DNA of 64,000 bases from Kappaphycus alvarezii. Lineage: Eukaryota > Rhodophyta > Florideophyceae > Gigartinales > Solieriaceae. The position numbers and the translations under genes were made by a program. This document shows positions 1 to 11,852 of the stretch, one piece after another. Numbering within the stretch: the stretch's first letter is position 1; the number at the start of each line of letters is the position of its first letter. The notes under the pieces were generated by a model. It did not search any database. It saw nothing but the letters and a program-made list of their open reading frames with translations, and was not told the DNA's origin. The stretch lies in contig NADL03000147.1 of the NCBI GenBank assembly GCA_002205965.3, positions 1 through 64,000 on the forward strand, written 5' to 3'.

Positions 1-604
1 ATGCCGCTGCACTAGTAGCCGGCCTTTGATAATTCTTTTCAGGATGTACGATAGACATCGATGTGCGGGTTTCCCTCGGTACCTCACTCAGTGACTGAAA
101 CGTCTCCGAATTTTTGACAAATTCTACTATGGTACCCTTCAGTTCATCAAAAGTGTGAGGGCCCTTGATGAGGAGGAAATCGGAGAGCCGCTTATCCCCC
201 ATAGCCGCCTTACGCAGCATTCCGTACTTGGCTTGGGCGTTGAACCCAGCCTTTTCATAAAGATCACACAAGTACACCAATGAGCTTAACAAATCGTCGA
301 AGTTGAGCCGGGCCTCTATGGCGGTACGAATCATCTCATCTGGTTCTACCTCCTTAGCATACTCTTTCACAAGCCACTCACATACCTCACCGAAGTTACG
401 CCCATTCCCGTTAAGAGACCACCCGTCGATAAACTTGGACTTATATTTGTGCTTTGCGTCACCATGAAGATAGGCGAAGATACTTGCGGCCTTCTCTTCA
501 TCGCCCTTCTCTCGCATCACAACGTTGACATATGTGTAAAGAAACTCCTCAACGTCTTCAGTCTTGCCCCCTGTGAACGTTATACGAGCAGCATTGAGAT
601 CCAT
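1..604 (-). CDS. gag: gag (capsid) protein of Gypsy family 2, partial at the window edge
   Basis: The reading frame starts at an ATG whose first base is 604 on the minus strand (MDLNAARITF...) and is open for about 200 codons to the window edge. It shares long runs such as GNGRNFGEVCEWLVKEY and EKAGFNA with the gag of the composite element at 19.56-20 kb, where zinc knuckles follow. Gag of this class forms the cytoplasmic virus-like particle that packages the element's RNA. The start lies about 70 bases past the primer site, which is normal spacing for this class. Zinc knuckles would lie beyond the left edge. It is a fossil or possibly a recent copy; only this part can be judged. Confidence 0.75.
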   Translation of the reverse strand, partial: MDLNAARITFTGGKTEDVEEFLYTYVNVVMREKGDEEKAASIFAYLHGDAKHKYKSKFIDGWSLNGNGRNFGEVCEWLVKEYAKEVEPDEMIRTAIEARLNFDDLLSSLVYLCDLYEKAGFNAQAKYGMLRKAAMGDKRLSDFLLIKGPHTFDELKGTIVEFVKNSETFQSLSEVPRETRTSMSIVHPEKNYQRPATSAAA

Positions 605-674
605 GATTACGAAAAGAAATCCCCCGAAGTGTTCCTTACTACTGCTCAACTCGAATACCTCGGGTGCAACCCCT

Positions 675-688
675 CCACAAGAGTACCA
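675..688 (-). other. Putative primer binding site of the Gypsy family 2 copy
   Basis: On the minus strand the LTR ends in CTATCA (plus position 691). Two bases later comes TGGTACTCTTGTGG. A TGG start beside an LTR end is the usual complement of a tRNA 3' CCA. I cannot assign the tRNA. Confidence 0.5.
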
Positions 689-690
689 AA

Positions 691-1430
691 TGATAGGGGT
701 AAATCGGCGGGAAGAGATCCTCAGAACCAATTACCCTGAGAAGGAGGTGTTGCGAGCGACAAAAGTGCTACCGTGGTATTGTTGAACGAACAAAAGGGAG
801 TGTATATAGAAGAGAGTTGAGAAGCTACAAGCAAGTATAAAAGGGGCAGGGTCTACCACCGACGCTCTGCGACTAGCGTAAGAAAAAGTTTCTTGGGTCT
901 GAAGTTGACTCTCAACTTCCTACTACTCGGGACTTGGCTTGAAGTTGTCTGCCAACTTGCTTCACCTCCACTAAAGGAAGCAGTTTACTCGGCTTATATA
1001 GACTTTTGGCTACCCCAAAAGTCTCAACAAACATACTAATAACCATAAAATGTATTCACGGTAATCGTGTGAACCAGAGAGACTATTAGAAGATATTTCC
1101 TCAAGGTAAATATCTAGGTGCCATACCCATGCCAGCCACCCATCGGCCAGGGGTGGGAATTGATGTGGCCATTATATAGACCTTTCAGAGCTACTTGTAG
1201 TATCACCCACAACCTGGAACTGTACTGACATCTACTATGACAGCGTGTCCTAAAATGAAAAAATCAGCCGACGAATTTGCCACACTCACCCAAATTAAAA
1301 ATATCTTGCAAATTCAAAAACTGTAAAAATATCTTCCCAATTCCGATACTGTATACAATCATGGTCCTCATCTAGATTTTTTTTCGTGCGCGAATTTGCG
1401 CACATCAGTCTCCTTCGGAGAGTCACCAGG
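691..1430 (-). repeat. LTR of Gypsy family 2 (5' LTR in minus sense)
   Basis: On the plus strand this starts TGATAGGGG at 691. It is recognisable through shared blocks such as CGAACAAAAGGGAGTGT, CTCGGCTTATATAGAC and GGCCAGGGGTGGGAATTG. The same blocks recur at 16.97-17.32 kb and 36.5-37.2 kb, and inverted at 25.62-25.78 kb. The far end is uncertain: similarity to the 36.5-kb copy fades between about 1430 and 1540. Confidence 0.75.
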
Positions 1431-2033
1431 CAAACAACTTGGGTCTAGATTACACGCCTAAATGAGCGCAGCCGTCCATAGCGATGCATTATATAAGGCG
1501 AGGTATCAAGCAGTTCTGCCAGCTTTGTCCTATACGCTGCATTTGATGCTCTTCGGCTACTCGCCGACTTTGTCAACCCGCTTCGAGCAGCCTTTTTTCT
1601 CAACAGACCCGATACAAACGAAATGATGCTTTGTTCACCAGGAATCTCGTCTCGTTTTGGATATTTTTTTTCGCAGAAGCTCTCTCAGAAGGTTGGAGCA
1701 AATATTCTTGCCTTTGTCTTGCTATCCAACGTTGAGGCACTCTTCAATTTCTTCTTTGAACTTGTGTACAAAATTTTTTCCAAGTTTGTCTCCGTGCTTT
1801 GGTCGTTGAGCCCAACCCATCTATCGCTTAACACAGTTAGCAACTGCATCAGCCACAGGCATATTTACATGTTTACACTCCTCTTTTTTTGTATACAAGG
1901 GCGCATCTGCATTACCTAGCATATCAAAAACCATTTTAGCTGCCCTCTTAAACTATGAAGAGCTTCCTTGACGACCAGAACATGACAATAAATGCTTCTC
2001 TAGATAGGAAAGAATTCTATACGCTTTCCTACA
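1431..2033. other. No gene seen
   Basis: The stretch after the LTR holds only short chance frames. Its first 100 bases may still be the end of the LTR, because weak similarity to about 38.4-38.5 kb continues there. Confidence 0.5.
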
Positions 2034-4903
2034 CTACTCACAAGCATGCATTATTCCATTAACGGCTTCATCGCTGTCTTCATTACCTTCAATATCTTCT
2101 TGCAAAGACTGTTCAGTATCTTCAATTGTGTTACTTACGGTAACACGGCGTTTACTTCGTTGGTACCGCAGCTGAGATCGAACCCACACTGATACTCCTG
2201 TAATTTTGCTGCGGTACGCCACGTCTTCTGGTTTCACTGTTGCAATGTAATCTTCTTCCCTTTCCTGGTCTTCTTGAGTAATTTCATCTGCTTCAATTGG
2301 ATCAGGGCTGATCTGCTTACTTTGAAATTGATCCAATTTTGCGTATCGCGGAGGATGTCCATCGGAACAAGCATTCCACAAAATCTCGCCCCGACATGGA
2401 GTACTTCTTTACAGCAAACTCACTCCCCGATAGCGTCGGATATGCAAACTCATAAACATGGCCAATCTTAGCCAACTTATTAGTCTTAACCGCATCCACA
2501 CAGCTTGAAAGCTTAGAATTGTCTCTGCGAAGGTGTATCGTCTCAACAGTACAGTTCGCCACGCCTCCTGAACTGTTTAATGCTTCCACCACATCCCCTG
2601 GCGTTGTTACATCACGCCTTGTTTTATTGCTCTATCTGTTGATGTGCATCATCGCAATGGCGAAATGAGCATCAAAAAGAATCTTTCCCATTTGTTTTTC
2701 CGAATGCACAAAGTAATACAAAGTAAGCTTATGATGCTTTGGAGTAAAAGGTACCATGACTGGAAACATGTCATTTCGATAGCAACGTGGTTTATAGGAC
2801 ATAATGGAGACATTAGTAATGTAGGAAAGCCCCGCAGTTAGCCGTGCAAGTACTAAATCAAATATTGAACACACTGCAGCGGCATCTTGTGTCATTTCAT
2901 TGCTTAGTAGATGATCGAAGAATAGAATCGATAAATCATCTGTGCTTGATTGTGTACATTGGTTCATTCCGGCCTGGTCGGTCACAATGCTCATATATAA
3001 TGTGGCGGAGCCATGCCAGGAAATATCCTTATTGCCAAAGAACTCTGTTTTTTTCTCACGATAGCGTATTGCCTGGAACTTCATATTGTAATCCATCACA
3101 ATAATGCATGATCGCCGGCCTGGGCCTCTTTTCAGGTCGTGAAACAAAGCTAAGATACGCTGCTCTTGATTATGGCATCGATTTTGATGTCCCACGTACA
3201 GATGTACTTTGTGGATATCTTCTTTCAAGCATTCAATAATATCCTCTCTTTGCTCTTTCAGTCCGTACTGCACATTTTGAATTACTTGAAACGGCTTGAG
3301 GCATGTAAGACAAGACGTTGACTTGGGCTCATTGGCGTTTCCTGACGGCTTGGATAGTGCATATTTTTGATCATGAATTGGATTACAGTCATTTGATATA
3401 TGCTCGAGATATGCAAACTTCAAATAGTACTCAGCCGCAGCTAGATGTGCTACAAGGCATTTCTTCGTACTTTAATCCTCTACTTCATTAGACACAATAT
3501 CCCTCTCTGTCCTCAAATAATCATGCACGAGAGCGCCTAGCACGTAGCTAACTGTAGAATTCCTCTTTTGCTCTTCTCTCGTAAAAGTGTTGGCTACCTG
3601 CAGAAATGATGATCCACTTAGAGTGTTACTCTGTCGAGTTGAGAGAATATCATCCGCCACGGTTTTGTAACGACGGAAGATCGTCTCGGACGTTGATCTC
3701 CTCAGCACTGCTGGAAAGTTAGCCCAGTTCCCAATGAATCTAATTCGTTTTGTGCCCCAAGAGAGGAGTTGAATGTTCTCACTTCTAAACAAATACTGCA
3801 ATGGACCCCTAATTATATCATAACTAACGCGAGTCACTGTTCTGTTATGTTCCGGCATACGTCCTGTACATAACAATATGTCCCATTTCTTACGCGATTG
3901 TTGAAAAAGCCGGGAGAGATGTCTACTGGCCCTTTTCCTAGCTGCAGAAAAAACTTCAATATCAAACTCCTTTGCCTTCCTCTTTGCTGAAGAGAAGATT
4001 CCGCTCATTACAGACCACCATAGTTGCTTATGACATTTTGAACAAAACAAACTTTTTGTTTCATCAATTAAACGTATACTCAGAATACGTTCGCAGAAGT
4101 ACGCATGGATAGGTGCATGAAAAATGGAGCAATTGTGTCCTGTGGCAGTGGTACTTGAAGTGTCGGTGTCAATCAGGCAGGCATATATATGACAGCTAGT
4201 ATTTGAAGCGAGATTAACATTGTGTTCTGCATTTTTGGGGCCCCAGTTTCCTGATTAGAATCATTTAAATCAGCTTGACGCACTTCGTTAGGATCTTCAA
4301 GCAGCTCTAAAGACGACCGACCACATATATTATAGACGACTTCTGCCTTCGATGTGGCACACAAAACACTCTGTAGAGTTCTCCTCTCAATACTCCAATT
4401 TTTAGATGCCTAAATGCAGTCTGCGATAGCCCCTTTCAATTTACTATCCAGAAAGTTCTCTTCCACAAATAACCGGTAGAACGCCTGACTATCTTCAGGT
4501 ACCAGAATGCCAGCAATTGGTATCAAGTACATATTGAAACATTAAGTATACCTTTTTGGTCTCTCTGCGATCGCTCGGCGAGGAGAGCGCTTCGTCTAGA
4601 AATCGGTACGTGTTACAGAACCCAGTTATGTATACCCAGAGCTCCAATAACAGAATTGGGCGTACGACATACTCTGTTCTGAGGCTCCAGTTGAGCCACG
4701 TCTTCTGGAGCACCATTCTCTGTTTGGTATTTGATATGCGCCGCAGATATTATGGCTGCGTGCCTCACATTGCGTTGTTTCAGCCTCTGCAGCTGCTTAG
4801 GAGACCGCATTCGAGGACGCTTTGGTCCTTTACAGACAAATTGAGGACATCACGGGCAAGAAAAGCAAGATCCACAAGCTCTCCGTTTGTGAGCGCAGCC
4901 TGA
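2034..4903 (-). pseudogene. Decayed large transposase-like protein of an unnamed family
   Basis: Reading leftward from about 4.9 kb, protein-like sequence continues for about 2.9 kb with few stops but some frame changes. In order, the visible pieces are an N-terminal part (ALTNGELVDLAFLARDV, then RNVRHAAIISAAH) at 4.9-4.6 kb; a part with paired cysteines (FCSKCHKQLWW) near 4.04 kb; a central part at 3.42-2.63 kb with IVMDYNMKF, KDISWHG and LFDAHFAIAM; and a C-terminal part at 2.59-2.03 kb with GGVANCTVE, a KIGHVYEF-like segment and an acidic tail. Acidic residues in MDYNMKF and FDAHFA could be two of three metal-binding residues of an RNase H-like fold. The frame around 3475 is interrupted only by a TAA, and the frame shifts near 2380. 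I recognise the pattern as a repeated, transposon-like family but cannot name it. A decayed host gene is the alternative. Confidence 0.45.
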
Positions 4904-4919
4904 CGTATTGCAAGGGGTA

Positions 4920-5525
4920 GATTACTGAGCAGGACTTAAAATAAGACTAGCTGATGCAGGTAGTAGCAAGTATGCTTTTACATAGATAAATCTGTCCCCT
5001 ACACGGCGGGTCAGGTGATGTGGCGTCCAAAATTGTTAATTTCAGATACTTTCATTGACGTAAAAATTGCCGCTACATTTCGCCCTTGCTCGTTCCTAGC
5101 ATTTTTAAACCCAATTTCCATGTGTTCTCGTCAACGAATGGCTATGAATCATTGGTGGCGGCTCGAATAAATTCCATTCTGCCCAATAGAAAAGAAAGAT
5201 TTGAAAACCATCAAACGCGCACTTTTCTATATCGATTTGAGGTTGCTGGCAGTCTGCCCCTTTTGTCAAAAATTGCGTGGGTCGCTTAAACTGCGCAGTT
5301 ACCTGAGAAATCGAATTGAAACCCCCATTGAAAGAAGGTATTTTATACAATCTTCAAGTACCGATTTCAATCGTTTCCTGTACGGTAATGGTTGGTTACC
5401 TATCAATACATTTGTTAGATGTCCTCTGCTTGATAAATAATGCGTGGTCAGGAGTTCCAAGTCGTCCACGTGCATAGGGTTTCGAGAAAAGATAGCCATA
5501 TCAATGCACAGTACTAAACTGTTGC
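4920..5525. other. No gene seen
   Basis: Several overlapping open frames of 60-115 codons occur on both strands. None has a recognisable motif, and they overlap each other, so I treat them as chance. Confidence 0.5.
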
Positions 5526-5748
5526 TGTGGTACGTAGAGTACTGTACAGCGCCGCACCCTGGGAAGATACGTCTGGAAGTTTCCAGGCGTATCTCCCCGC
5601 TGCATGCCAGGAGAGGGGTTGGGGTTTGATACACGGCACAGTACACTATATATAGTGCTGTGATGTGCCACGCCCATGATAGAGGGAGGTAGGTTACGCT
5701 TGGCCTAAACAGGACAGGAAGTGATAAAGGAAAATTACAAGCATTTCA
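5526..5748 (+). repeat. 5' LTR of Gypsy family 1
   Basis: Starts TGTGGTACGTAGA and ends TTTCA. Blocks such as TACAGCGCCGCACCCTGGGA, the GGCACAGT...TATA core and GCCTAAACAGGACAG recur in the right LTR. A near-perfect 26-base palindrome around a TATATATA core lies at 5637-5662 and may be the promoter. The start is inferred from where the two LTRs begin to match. Confidence 0.75.
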
Positions 5749-5761
5749 TGGTATCAAATCC
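5749..5761 (+). other. Primer binding site, initiator-Met tRNA type
   Basis: TGGTATCAAATCC directly follows the LTR's terminal CA. The first eight bases equal those of the common initiator-methionine primer site (TGGTATCAGAGC). Confidence 0.7.
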
Positions 5762-8700
5762 AAGGTTAGATATGACAGACGACAACAAAAATCACCCCGA
5801 CCTATTCTTCGATGGATCTTCTTCGTCAGGCGTCGGCGGTTTTCTTTCCGAGTTCGATAACGTAGTGATGAAAGGTAAACCAGACGACGAGAAGGCCCTT
5901 CAGATCCTTTAAAACCTGGAAGGGGCTGCATTTGATGTCTATTATGGCGTTTTTGCACGCGACGGGTCGCTCACCGAAGAGGTGAAGAATTTCAATGTCG
6001 TGAAGAAGAAGCTGCTCGCGGAATTCAGTAAGGAGGTGAGCACGGAAGAAGAGCTGCACGAGGCTGTGACCGCTGGAATCAAGTCCAGAGACATAGGAGG
6101 GTCTCTTGCGCGACTTGACGCCCTATACGAGAGGATCAGATTCAATGACACGGCATCATTTGGGCTTCTTCACATAGCAGTGCTGGGGCAACCGAAATTG
6201 GCACAGTCTATCATGTCTCGGACAATGATGGTCTCAAGAAGGCGATAGAAGACTTTCAAGTTGGCAAGAAAGCATTCTTCTCCGATCAAGACGCAGCTAG
6301 GCCGCCGTCGGGAAGTAAAATGTGGTTGCGGAGTTGGCTTCGCCCTCTTCAGGAATTAACTTCGGGCAGCTTCTCCGCGGGGACGCTGACGAAGCGAGGA
6401 AACAGTTGAAGCGCTCGGTCTCCAAGACTGTCCCGGTGACTCATACCTGCACATCGAATCAGCCCGAGGGCCCTCGACGGTTGAAGGTCGTAGCCGTGAA
6501 GGTTGGACACGGGTGCAGTTCCTAATTTGATGCCTTGGGACTTCTGCGAGAGGCTGGCACTTGCTCCGACAGCCACTGACCGTTAGATTACAGTACCCGA
6601 TGGGACGGTTGCTCAAGTCATTGGGTGTGCGCAGAAAGTATTAGTCTCTTTTGGAACTGTGGTGGTGCCCTTGCGCTTCTTGGTGGTTCAAAATGCGCCG
6701 GATGATGCGATGATCGGCAGCTCCACCCTGGAATCCATGCAGGCAAAACTGAATTATGGTCAACAACAAGTTTCTTTTGCAGCGGGGAAGAAGAATGTCC
6801 TCCTGCCCCTTCCCTGCGAGTCGCCGGTGGTAGGCGTACCTCGCACCGATACCGAGTATTTTACATCCGCGGAGGAATCAGGGAGTGAGCAGTTTGTGCA
6901 GTTTGTGTGTGCCTTCATTATCCTCGGAGTGAGGAGGTAGCGACGAGGGATCGGACGCATAATAAGAGCCCGTGCTGGCGATCTTGAATAAGGAGCCGTG
7001 CGAGCCCGATCTGGAAGGAAATGATGCAGAGATGGACTCAGACGTGGAGGATGAGGAAGCAGAACGCGCCGCTCTGCTGGGCGCCAAGGTGAAACAACTT
7101 GAGAAGAAGGACTAAAGATTGTTGGTGAAGTCCTTAAGGTATACCAACGTCATCGCCTGGGACATCTTCCACCTGGAACCTGCCAAGGTCCCGGTAGTTC
7201 ACTCTTTCGATCTGATTGATAACAACCCGATCCATATGAATGCTCCCCGGATGCCTCCGAAGCACAAAGCTGTCGTCAAGAAGAAGGTTGGATAGTTGCT
7301 GGAAGTGGGAGTGATTACGCCTTCGAGCTCTGCTTGGTCGTTTCCCGTGGTCATAGCGACAGAGAAGGACGAGAGGCCCAGGTTCTGCGTCCATTAACGA
7401 TAGTTGAATAGGTTGATGAAGCCAGAACGCTGGCCACTACCGAATATGGAGGAGGGATTCGACGATATGTCTGGTTCGAAGGTCTTTACAACTCTGGACC
7501 TGTACACGGGATATCGCCAGGTACGGGTGGCCGAAAGTTGCAAGGAGGAGAGCACGTTCGTTTCTAGGTATGGTATGTACAACTTAGAGGTCATTCCATT
7601 CGGGTTAATGGACGCACCTGCGACGTTCCAACAAATGATGGACGAAGTTCTCCGGGATCTACCCTTTGCCATGATATATGTAGATGACGTGGTCATCTTC
7701 TCGCAGACAATGGAAGAACATGTAGGACATTGGCAGGAGGTGTTCAAAAGGATTCAAGAGGCAAGACTGAAGCTCAAGGTCACAAAGTGCAGTTTCTCGC
7801 ACTCGGAGTTCAGGTTGTTTGGCCACGATGTCAACGGGACGGGTATAAAGGGCCACAAAGATAAGATTAAGGACATACTGGAAGTCCCAGAACCGAAGAT
7901 CATGACCAAAATGAGGAGTTTTCTCGGGCTGGCGGGGTACTACAGGCGCTTCATCAAGAACTTTGCAGACAGTTCTGCCGTGCCGCACGCGGCCATATCA
8001 GTTAAGAATGCTTTCAAGTAGACTCCGGAGATGCAGGAGGCATTCGAGTACCTTAAGGAAAAGCTGACTACGCCATCAAATCTATTGTTCCCGGACTTTG
8101 ACTCTCCTTTCATAGTGGAGACAGACGCGTCTTCGTCTGCACTCGGAGTAGTCCTCTCAGAGACGAAGGAGGACGGAAAGGCACACCCCATGCAGCTCGC
8201 GTCAAAGAAGATGACGGAACAGGAGCGTCGCTATTCAAAAAACGAGCGGAAGGCTCCCGCTGTAGTGTTTGCACTTAAAGAGCTCCGAGTGTATCTCCTG
8301 TCTGACAAGCCGTTTGTGGTTTGTTCGGACCATCAATCCCTGCAGACAGCGTTTCAGACGAAAAAAATTCACCGGCGGCTCTCCCGATGGTTGGATCTAA
8401 TGGCCGAGTACGATTTTGAGGTGAAGTATCGGCCTGTTTTCGCCAATGGGGCGGCCGATTATCTTTCGGGCAGGCCTACTGGCGGCCAGAAGCATGGAGA
8501 GGACAAGGCAGAGAACCTCTTAGAAGGATTAGTGGTCACTGTATGTTGGGCTGATCTAAGACTCGCAGGCTTGGAACAGGGGCTACTAAATGTGGCAAGG
8601 TTCTTGGCAGGAGAAAAGGTCCAAGAAACGGATAAAAAGAAGAAAACCACGATAAAGAGGAACGCAAAGGAGTTTATGATATGTAACGACACACTGTTCC

Positions 8701-9772
8701 GACGGGAGAAGGAGGGGCTACGCGTCTTGCCCCCGCTGGGGCAACGCGCCGAGATACTAGCAACATTTTACGACGATATATGACACTTGGACGTTGGATC
8801 AACGCGAAAATTTGTCAGGGATCGCCTCTGATAGCCGGTAGTGTACTGCGACATCACAGAATACGTCGCGGTATGCGATGGCTTTCTATATGCTCGCAGG
8901 CTTCTGACCTACCACATAAACCTAAGAGCTCCCTTCAAGTGACTCTTCGAAACGTTTTCAATTGACTTTGCTAGGCCATTTGAGCCCTCGAAAGCCGAAA
9001 AGAGGTTCGCGTTAATCACAGTGGAACACACGACTGGTTGGACGATTGCGTGGGCGACGATTAATTCCAATTCGGACATTGTGATAAAGTTCGTCAAGGA
9101 TGAGATAATACTGCTATTCGGGCCACCGAAGAAGATCCTGTGTGACAATGATACGGCATTTATGGCCGCGTGGGTCCAGAGCTTTATGAGCGAACATTGA
9201 ATGGAGTGGAAGGCTATTATCCTTTACGCCCCGATGGCTAACGGGAGAGCGGAAAGGATGGTAGGAACTCTCAAGCAAGCGATCAAGAGGTATATTGTTG
9301 AGAACGGGGGGACTGAGCGGAGGCACTCCCGAAAATGTTGTATGGTTACCGAAGGCGCGACCGTGGGACGGTCCAACCTCCCTTCCAAATGCTGTACGGT
9401 ATCAAGCCAAGGATGTTCGCGAGTGACGCGGTGGCCCTACTGAATGAGGCCAGCGCGACAAATAGAGTCGTGGATATCTTGGGGAAATCGCGCCTGCGCG
9501 CAGCTATTCTGGAAAGGTCCAGTACTTTACGGGAGCCGAAGGGCCGCGTGAAGAAGTTCGCGGTAAGAGACGAAGTTCTCGTCGCCCGTGGAATGGCTTT
9601 CCATAAGAATAAGAAGTGGCCGGCGTTTGAGTCGTTATTTTACGGGCAGTGCAGAGTAAGGAAGGCCAACCATCGGGGTTACGAGCTCTTATCGTCCACT
9701 GGTCGGGTGAAATGCAAGGCGATTCACGCTCGCAGCCTGGTCCGGTACTACAGAAGGGCAGAATTTTATTAA
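5760..9772 (+). pseudogene. gag-pol: gag-pol region of Gypsy family 1 (gag, PR, RT, RNase H, integrase)
   Basis: The polyprotein region of the element. Gag remains lie at about 5.76-6.5 kb and share VAELAS...FGQLLRG with the family 2 element, so the two families are related. Protease remains include LRFLVVQNAPDDAMIGSSTL near 6.7 kb. RT shows TTLDLYTGYRQV and MIYVDDVVIF (the YVDD catalytic motif). RNase H shows VETDASSSALG and CSDHQSLQTAF. Integrase shows FSIDFARPF, ILCDNDTAF and YAPMANGRAERMVG, the three parts of the D,D-35-E core. These enzymes copy the RNA into DNA in the particle and insert it into the chromosome. The region is broken, with several breaks. Confidence 0.85.
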
Positions 9773-11414
9773 GTGAAGCATGGAGAAGCAAGTAGAAGAA
9801 TAGAGCATAAAAATGGGAGGGCTGGAAGTAGAATCGATAGAACTTAATGGAATATCGCCCACTTCCGGAGGCTAAGTCAGGTGCTAGACGAGGGTCCCAC
9901 GTGGCGTATTTCACGGTCCTCGCGCTTCCACATGGTCCATTTGCCTCCTTTGCGGTGACGCGGGCGCTTAGAGGTGTGCCCCCAGAGGATCACCAACCTC
10001 CCTAACTCGTGAATGGAGTAGAATTACGAGTTACTGCCGACGCACTCTTTCAAAGCTCCGACGGAGAGCCCTAGCAAGTGGGACTCAGAAGGGTCTAGGA
10101 GTCGCTTCAATCCGACGTTCACCGCAACACAGTGGTTAACACCGATCAAACCGGCTAAGACAGCGATGTAGACTCCTGCAGGAAAGCGAAGAAGGGAGGA
10201 ACGGGATGCGTTGAGCGACAGTATGACACCAAGAATGGATATACAGGACTGCTCCAATCCGATCGGAATGACCAAGCTCGACCGTATCGGAGTCGACGTT
10301 GTGGTGATAATCCTCTGTATAACCGTCGAAGGCCAGGGTATAGAGTAGAATTACTTGGGTCTCCCCTGTCTCCTCGTCGGTCGCTCGGTAGGCCTTGTCC
10401 TCACTGCACCAGCGAACGTCGAGTATTGACCACGCACCCTCAGGAACCGACCTGTACAAGCAGCAATCATGAGTTGACTCAGTGAGACCAAGAGCATACA
10501 CGTCGTCGACCGTCATCTCCTTGTCGTCAAAAGCGCGTAAAAAGGGCGCAATTTGGCGACCGAGAAGGCGCATACCTCATCCTCTCTCACCGAAGTCGGG
10601 GTCGGCGATCGTTCGCAGTATACTTTGAAATGGAATGGAGAGCCTTCACGGAACGAGATTTTTACGGTATCGTGGCGTCCCAATAGGCGGGCAGCTGCCG
10701 GGAGAGTGACCTTGAAGGCGGTCAGTGGGGAGATCCGTGCAGCAGTGGCGGCCAGTTGACCTCCCGGGACCGTACCCTCTATGATCTTGGCGGCCGTCTA
10801 TCGTGTTCGTGCCATCCGGCGGAGGTAGATCCCCACGCTCGTCAGGTCTGCGAGGGAAGATGACGATGGAAGGAAACACAGGAGGAGTGCGGAAAGAGTT
10901 AGACGGAACAGAATAAGAAGAAGGGAAAAAATTAGGGTTGAGGATGCTGTTTTGCAAGAGGAAAGCGAAGGAGGCGAGAAAGAGCAGAGACCGGGATGCC
11001 AAGCTTCCCCCCCCTCAGGTGACCTTCTCCACCCCTTGCGTACGGGACTTTGTCCCTCGCCGTCGTGTCGCGCGCTCCCGCGGGTATGCCGGCAGTCTTA
11101 TTCCACCAAGGCACGTCTCAGCGTTCGCTTACTCGCCGAAGGGGAGGGACTCGGACACAAAAGCAAGGGAGACGAAAAGGGGCCGGAGTTGGTACGTGCA
11201 GTAGTGGGGAGGAGAAGGCTCCAAAGTGAGTACGTGAATTAGTAGGGAGGAGAAGGCCCCGGAGTTGGTGCGCGCAGTAGTGGGAATTAGAAGGCTACGG
11301 GAAGGGTTGCGCGACATGAACGGGGCTTGGGTCTGAAGGAAAAAAAACAATTTGGCTGTGTACTGTATTTGTGCGGTACGGCCGGGGCGGCAGCGTACCC
11401 TCAGCGGGCGAGCG
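9773..11414 (-). other. Post-pol region of Gypsy family 1 with antisense reading frames
   Basis: Between integrase and the 3' LTR, the longest protein-like frames are antisense to the element. The best starts at an ATG and covers 10136-10573 (145 codons, MRLLGRQIAPFLRAFDDKEM...). It is rich in D, E, Y and W (WSILDVRWCSEDKAYRATDE) and so not typical of random sequence. Protein-like sequence also exists upstream, towards 10.8 kb. I recognise no domain. Some plant Gypsy elements are known to carry antisense ORFs between pol and the 3' LTR, so an accessory gene is plausible; chance is the alternative. The region looks broken. Confidence 0.4.
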
Positions 11415-11598
11415 TGTGGTACGTAGATTGCTGTATGCCAAGTACAGTACTGTAAGTGCCCCACAATGGGCATCGTACAGTATTGTACAGCGCCGCACCC
11501 TGGGAAAATACGTCTGGAAGTTTAGGGGTGGGCATTTGAGACACGGCACAGTGCAGTACATATAGCGCTGTACTGTGCCTCGCCCATGATAGAGGGAG
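11415..11598 (+). repeat. 3' LTR of Gypsy family 1, left part
   Basis: Matches the 5' LTR from TGTGGTACGTAGA through GCCCATGATAGAGGGAG, where the Copia element begins. It has one extra palindrome-rich stretch (CAGTACTGTA) relative to the left LTR. Confidence 0.75.
11594..11598. repeat. Target-site duplication of the Copia element, left copy (GGGAG)
   Basis: GGGAG directly precedes the TGTTGAAATACAGG start of the Copia LTR, and the same five bases follow its CA end at 16260-16264. Confidence 0.85.
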
Positions 11599-11850
11599 TG
11601 TTGAAATACAGGATACATATAGTTTATGTATGTTCTATTTAAAGTAGTTTTTATCCTACGTATCCTATATTTTATCTATCTTATTGCACTGTTGGCTGCT
11701 AGGACTGTGTTATTGTGGGGGTCACTAGGGCCGTCCGCAGGACTATCCGCTATGGAATCTAGTATGTAGTCAGTAGATGTGCTAGAGATTGTCGACGGTA
11801 TCTACTGCCTATAAAAGGCCTAACCGCCTCGGGCACTCATTCTAACATTC
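11599..11850 (+). repeat. Left LTR of the nested Copia element
   Basis: Starts TGTTGAAATACAGGATACAT. It matches the right LTR over about the first 250 bases, including TTGCACTGTTGGCTGCTAGG, GGGCCGTCCGCAGGACTATC and TATAAAAGGCCTA, the likely TATA region. Confidence 0.8.
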
Positions 11851-11852
11851 AG

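Larger units (their letters stand above)
1..1430 (-). mobile_element. Ty3/Gypsy element (family 2), 5' end: LTR, primer site, start of gag
   Basis: This is a minus-strand LTR retrotransposon that leaves the window on the left. Reading leftward it has an LTR (about 1430 to 691), a TGG-starting primer site and a gag frame open to the window edge. The LTR is shared with copies near 16.97-17.32, 25.62-25.78 and 36.5-38.4 kb, and the gag matches that at 19.56-20 kb. The visible part looks whole, but the rest lies outside the window. Confidence 0.8.

Noticed and set aside
5299-5646. 115-codon minus-strand ORF before and across the Gypsy LTR
   Set aside because: It overlaps LTR sequence and other frames and has no motif.
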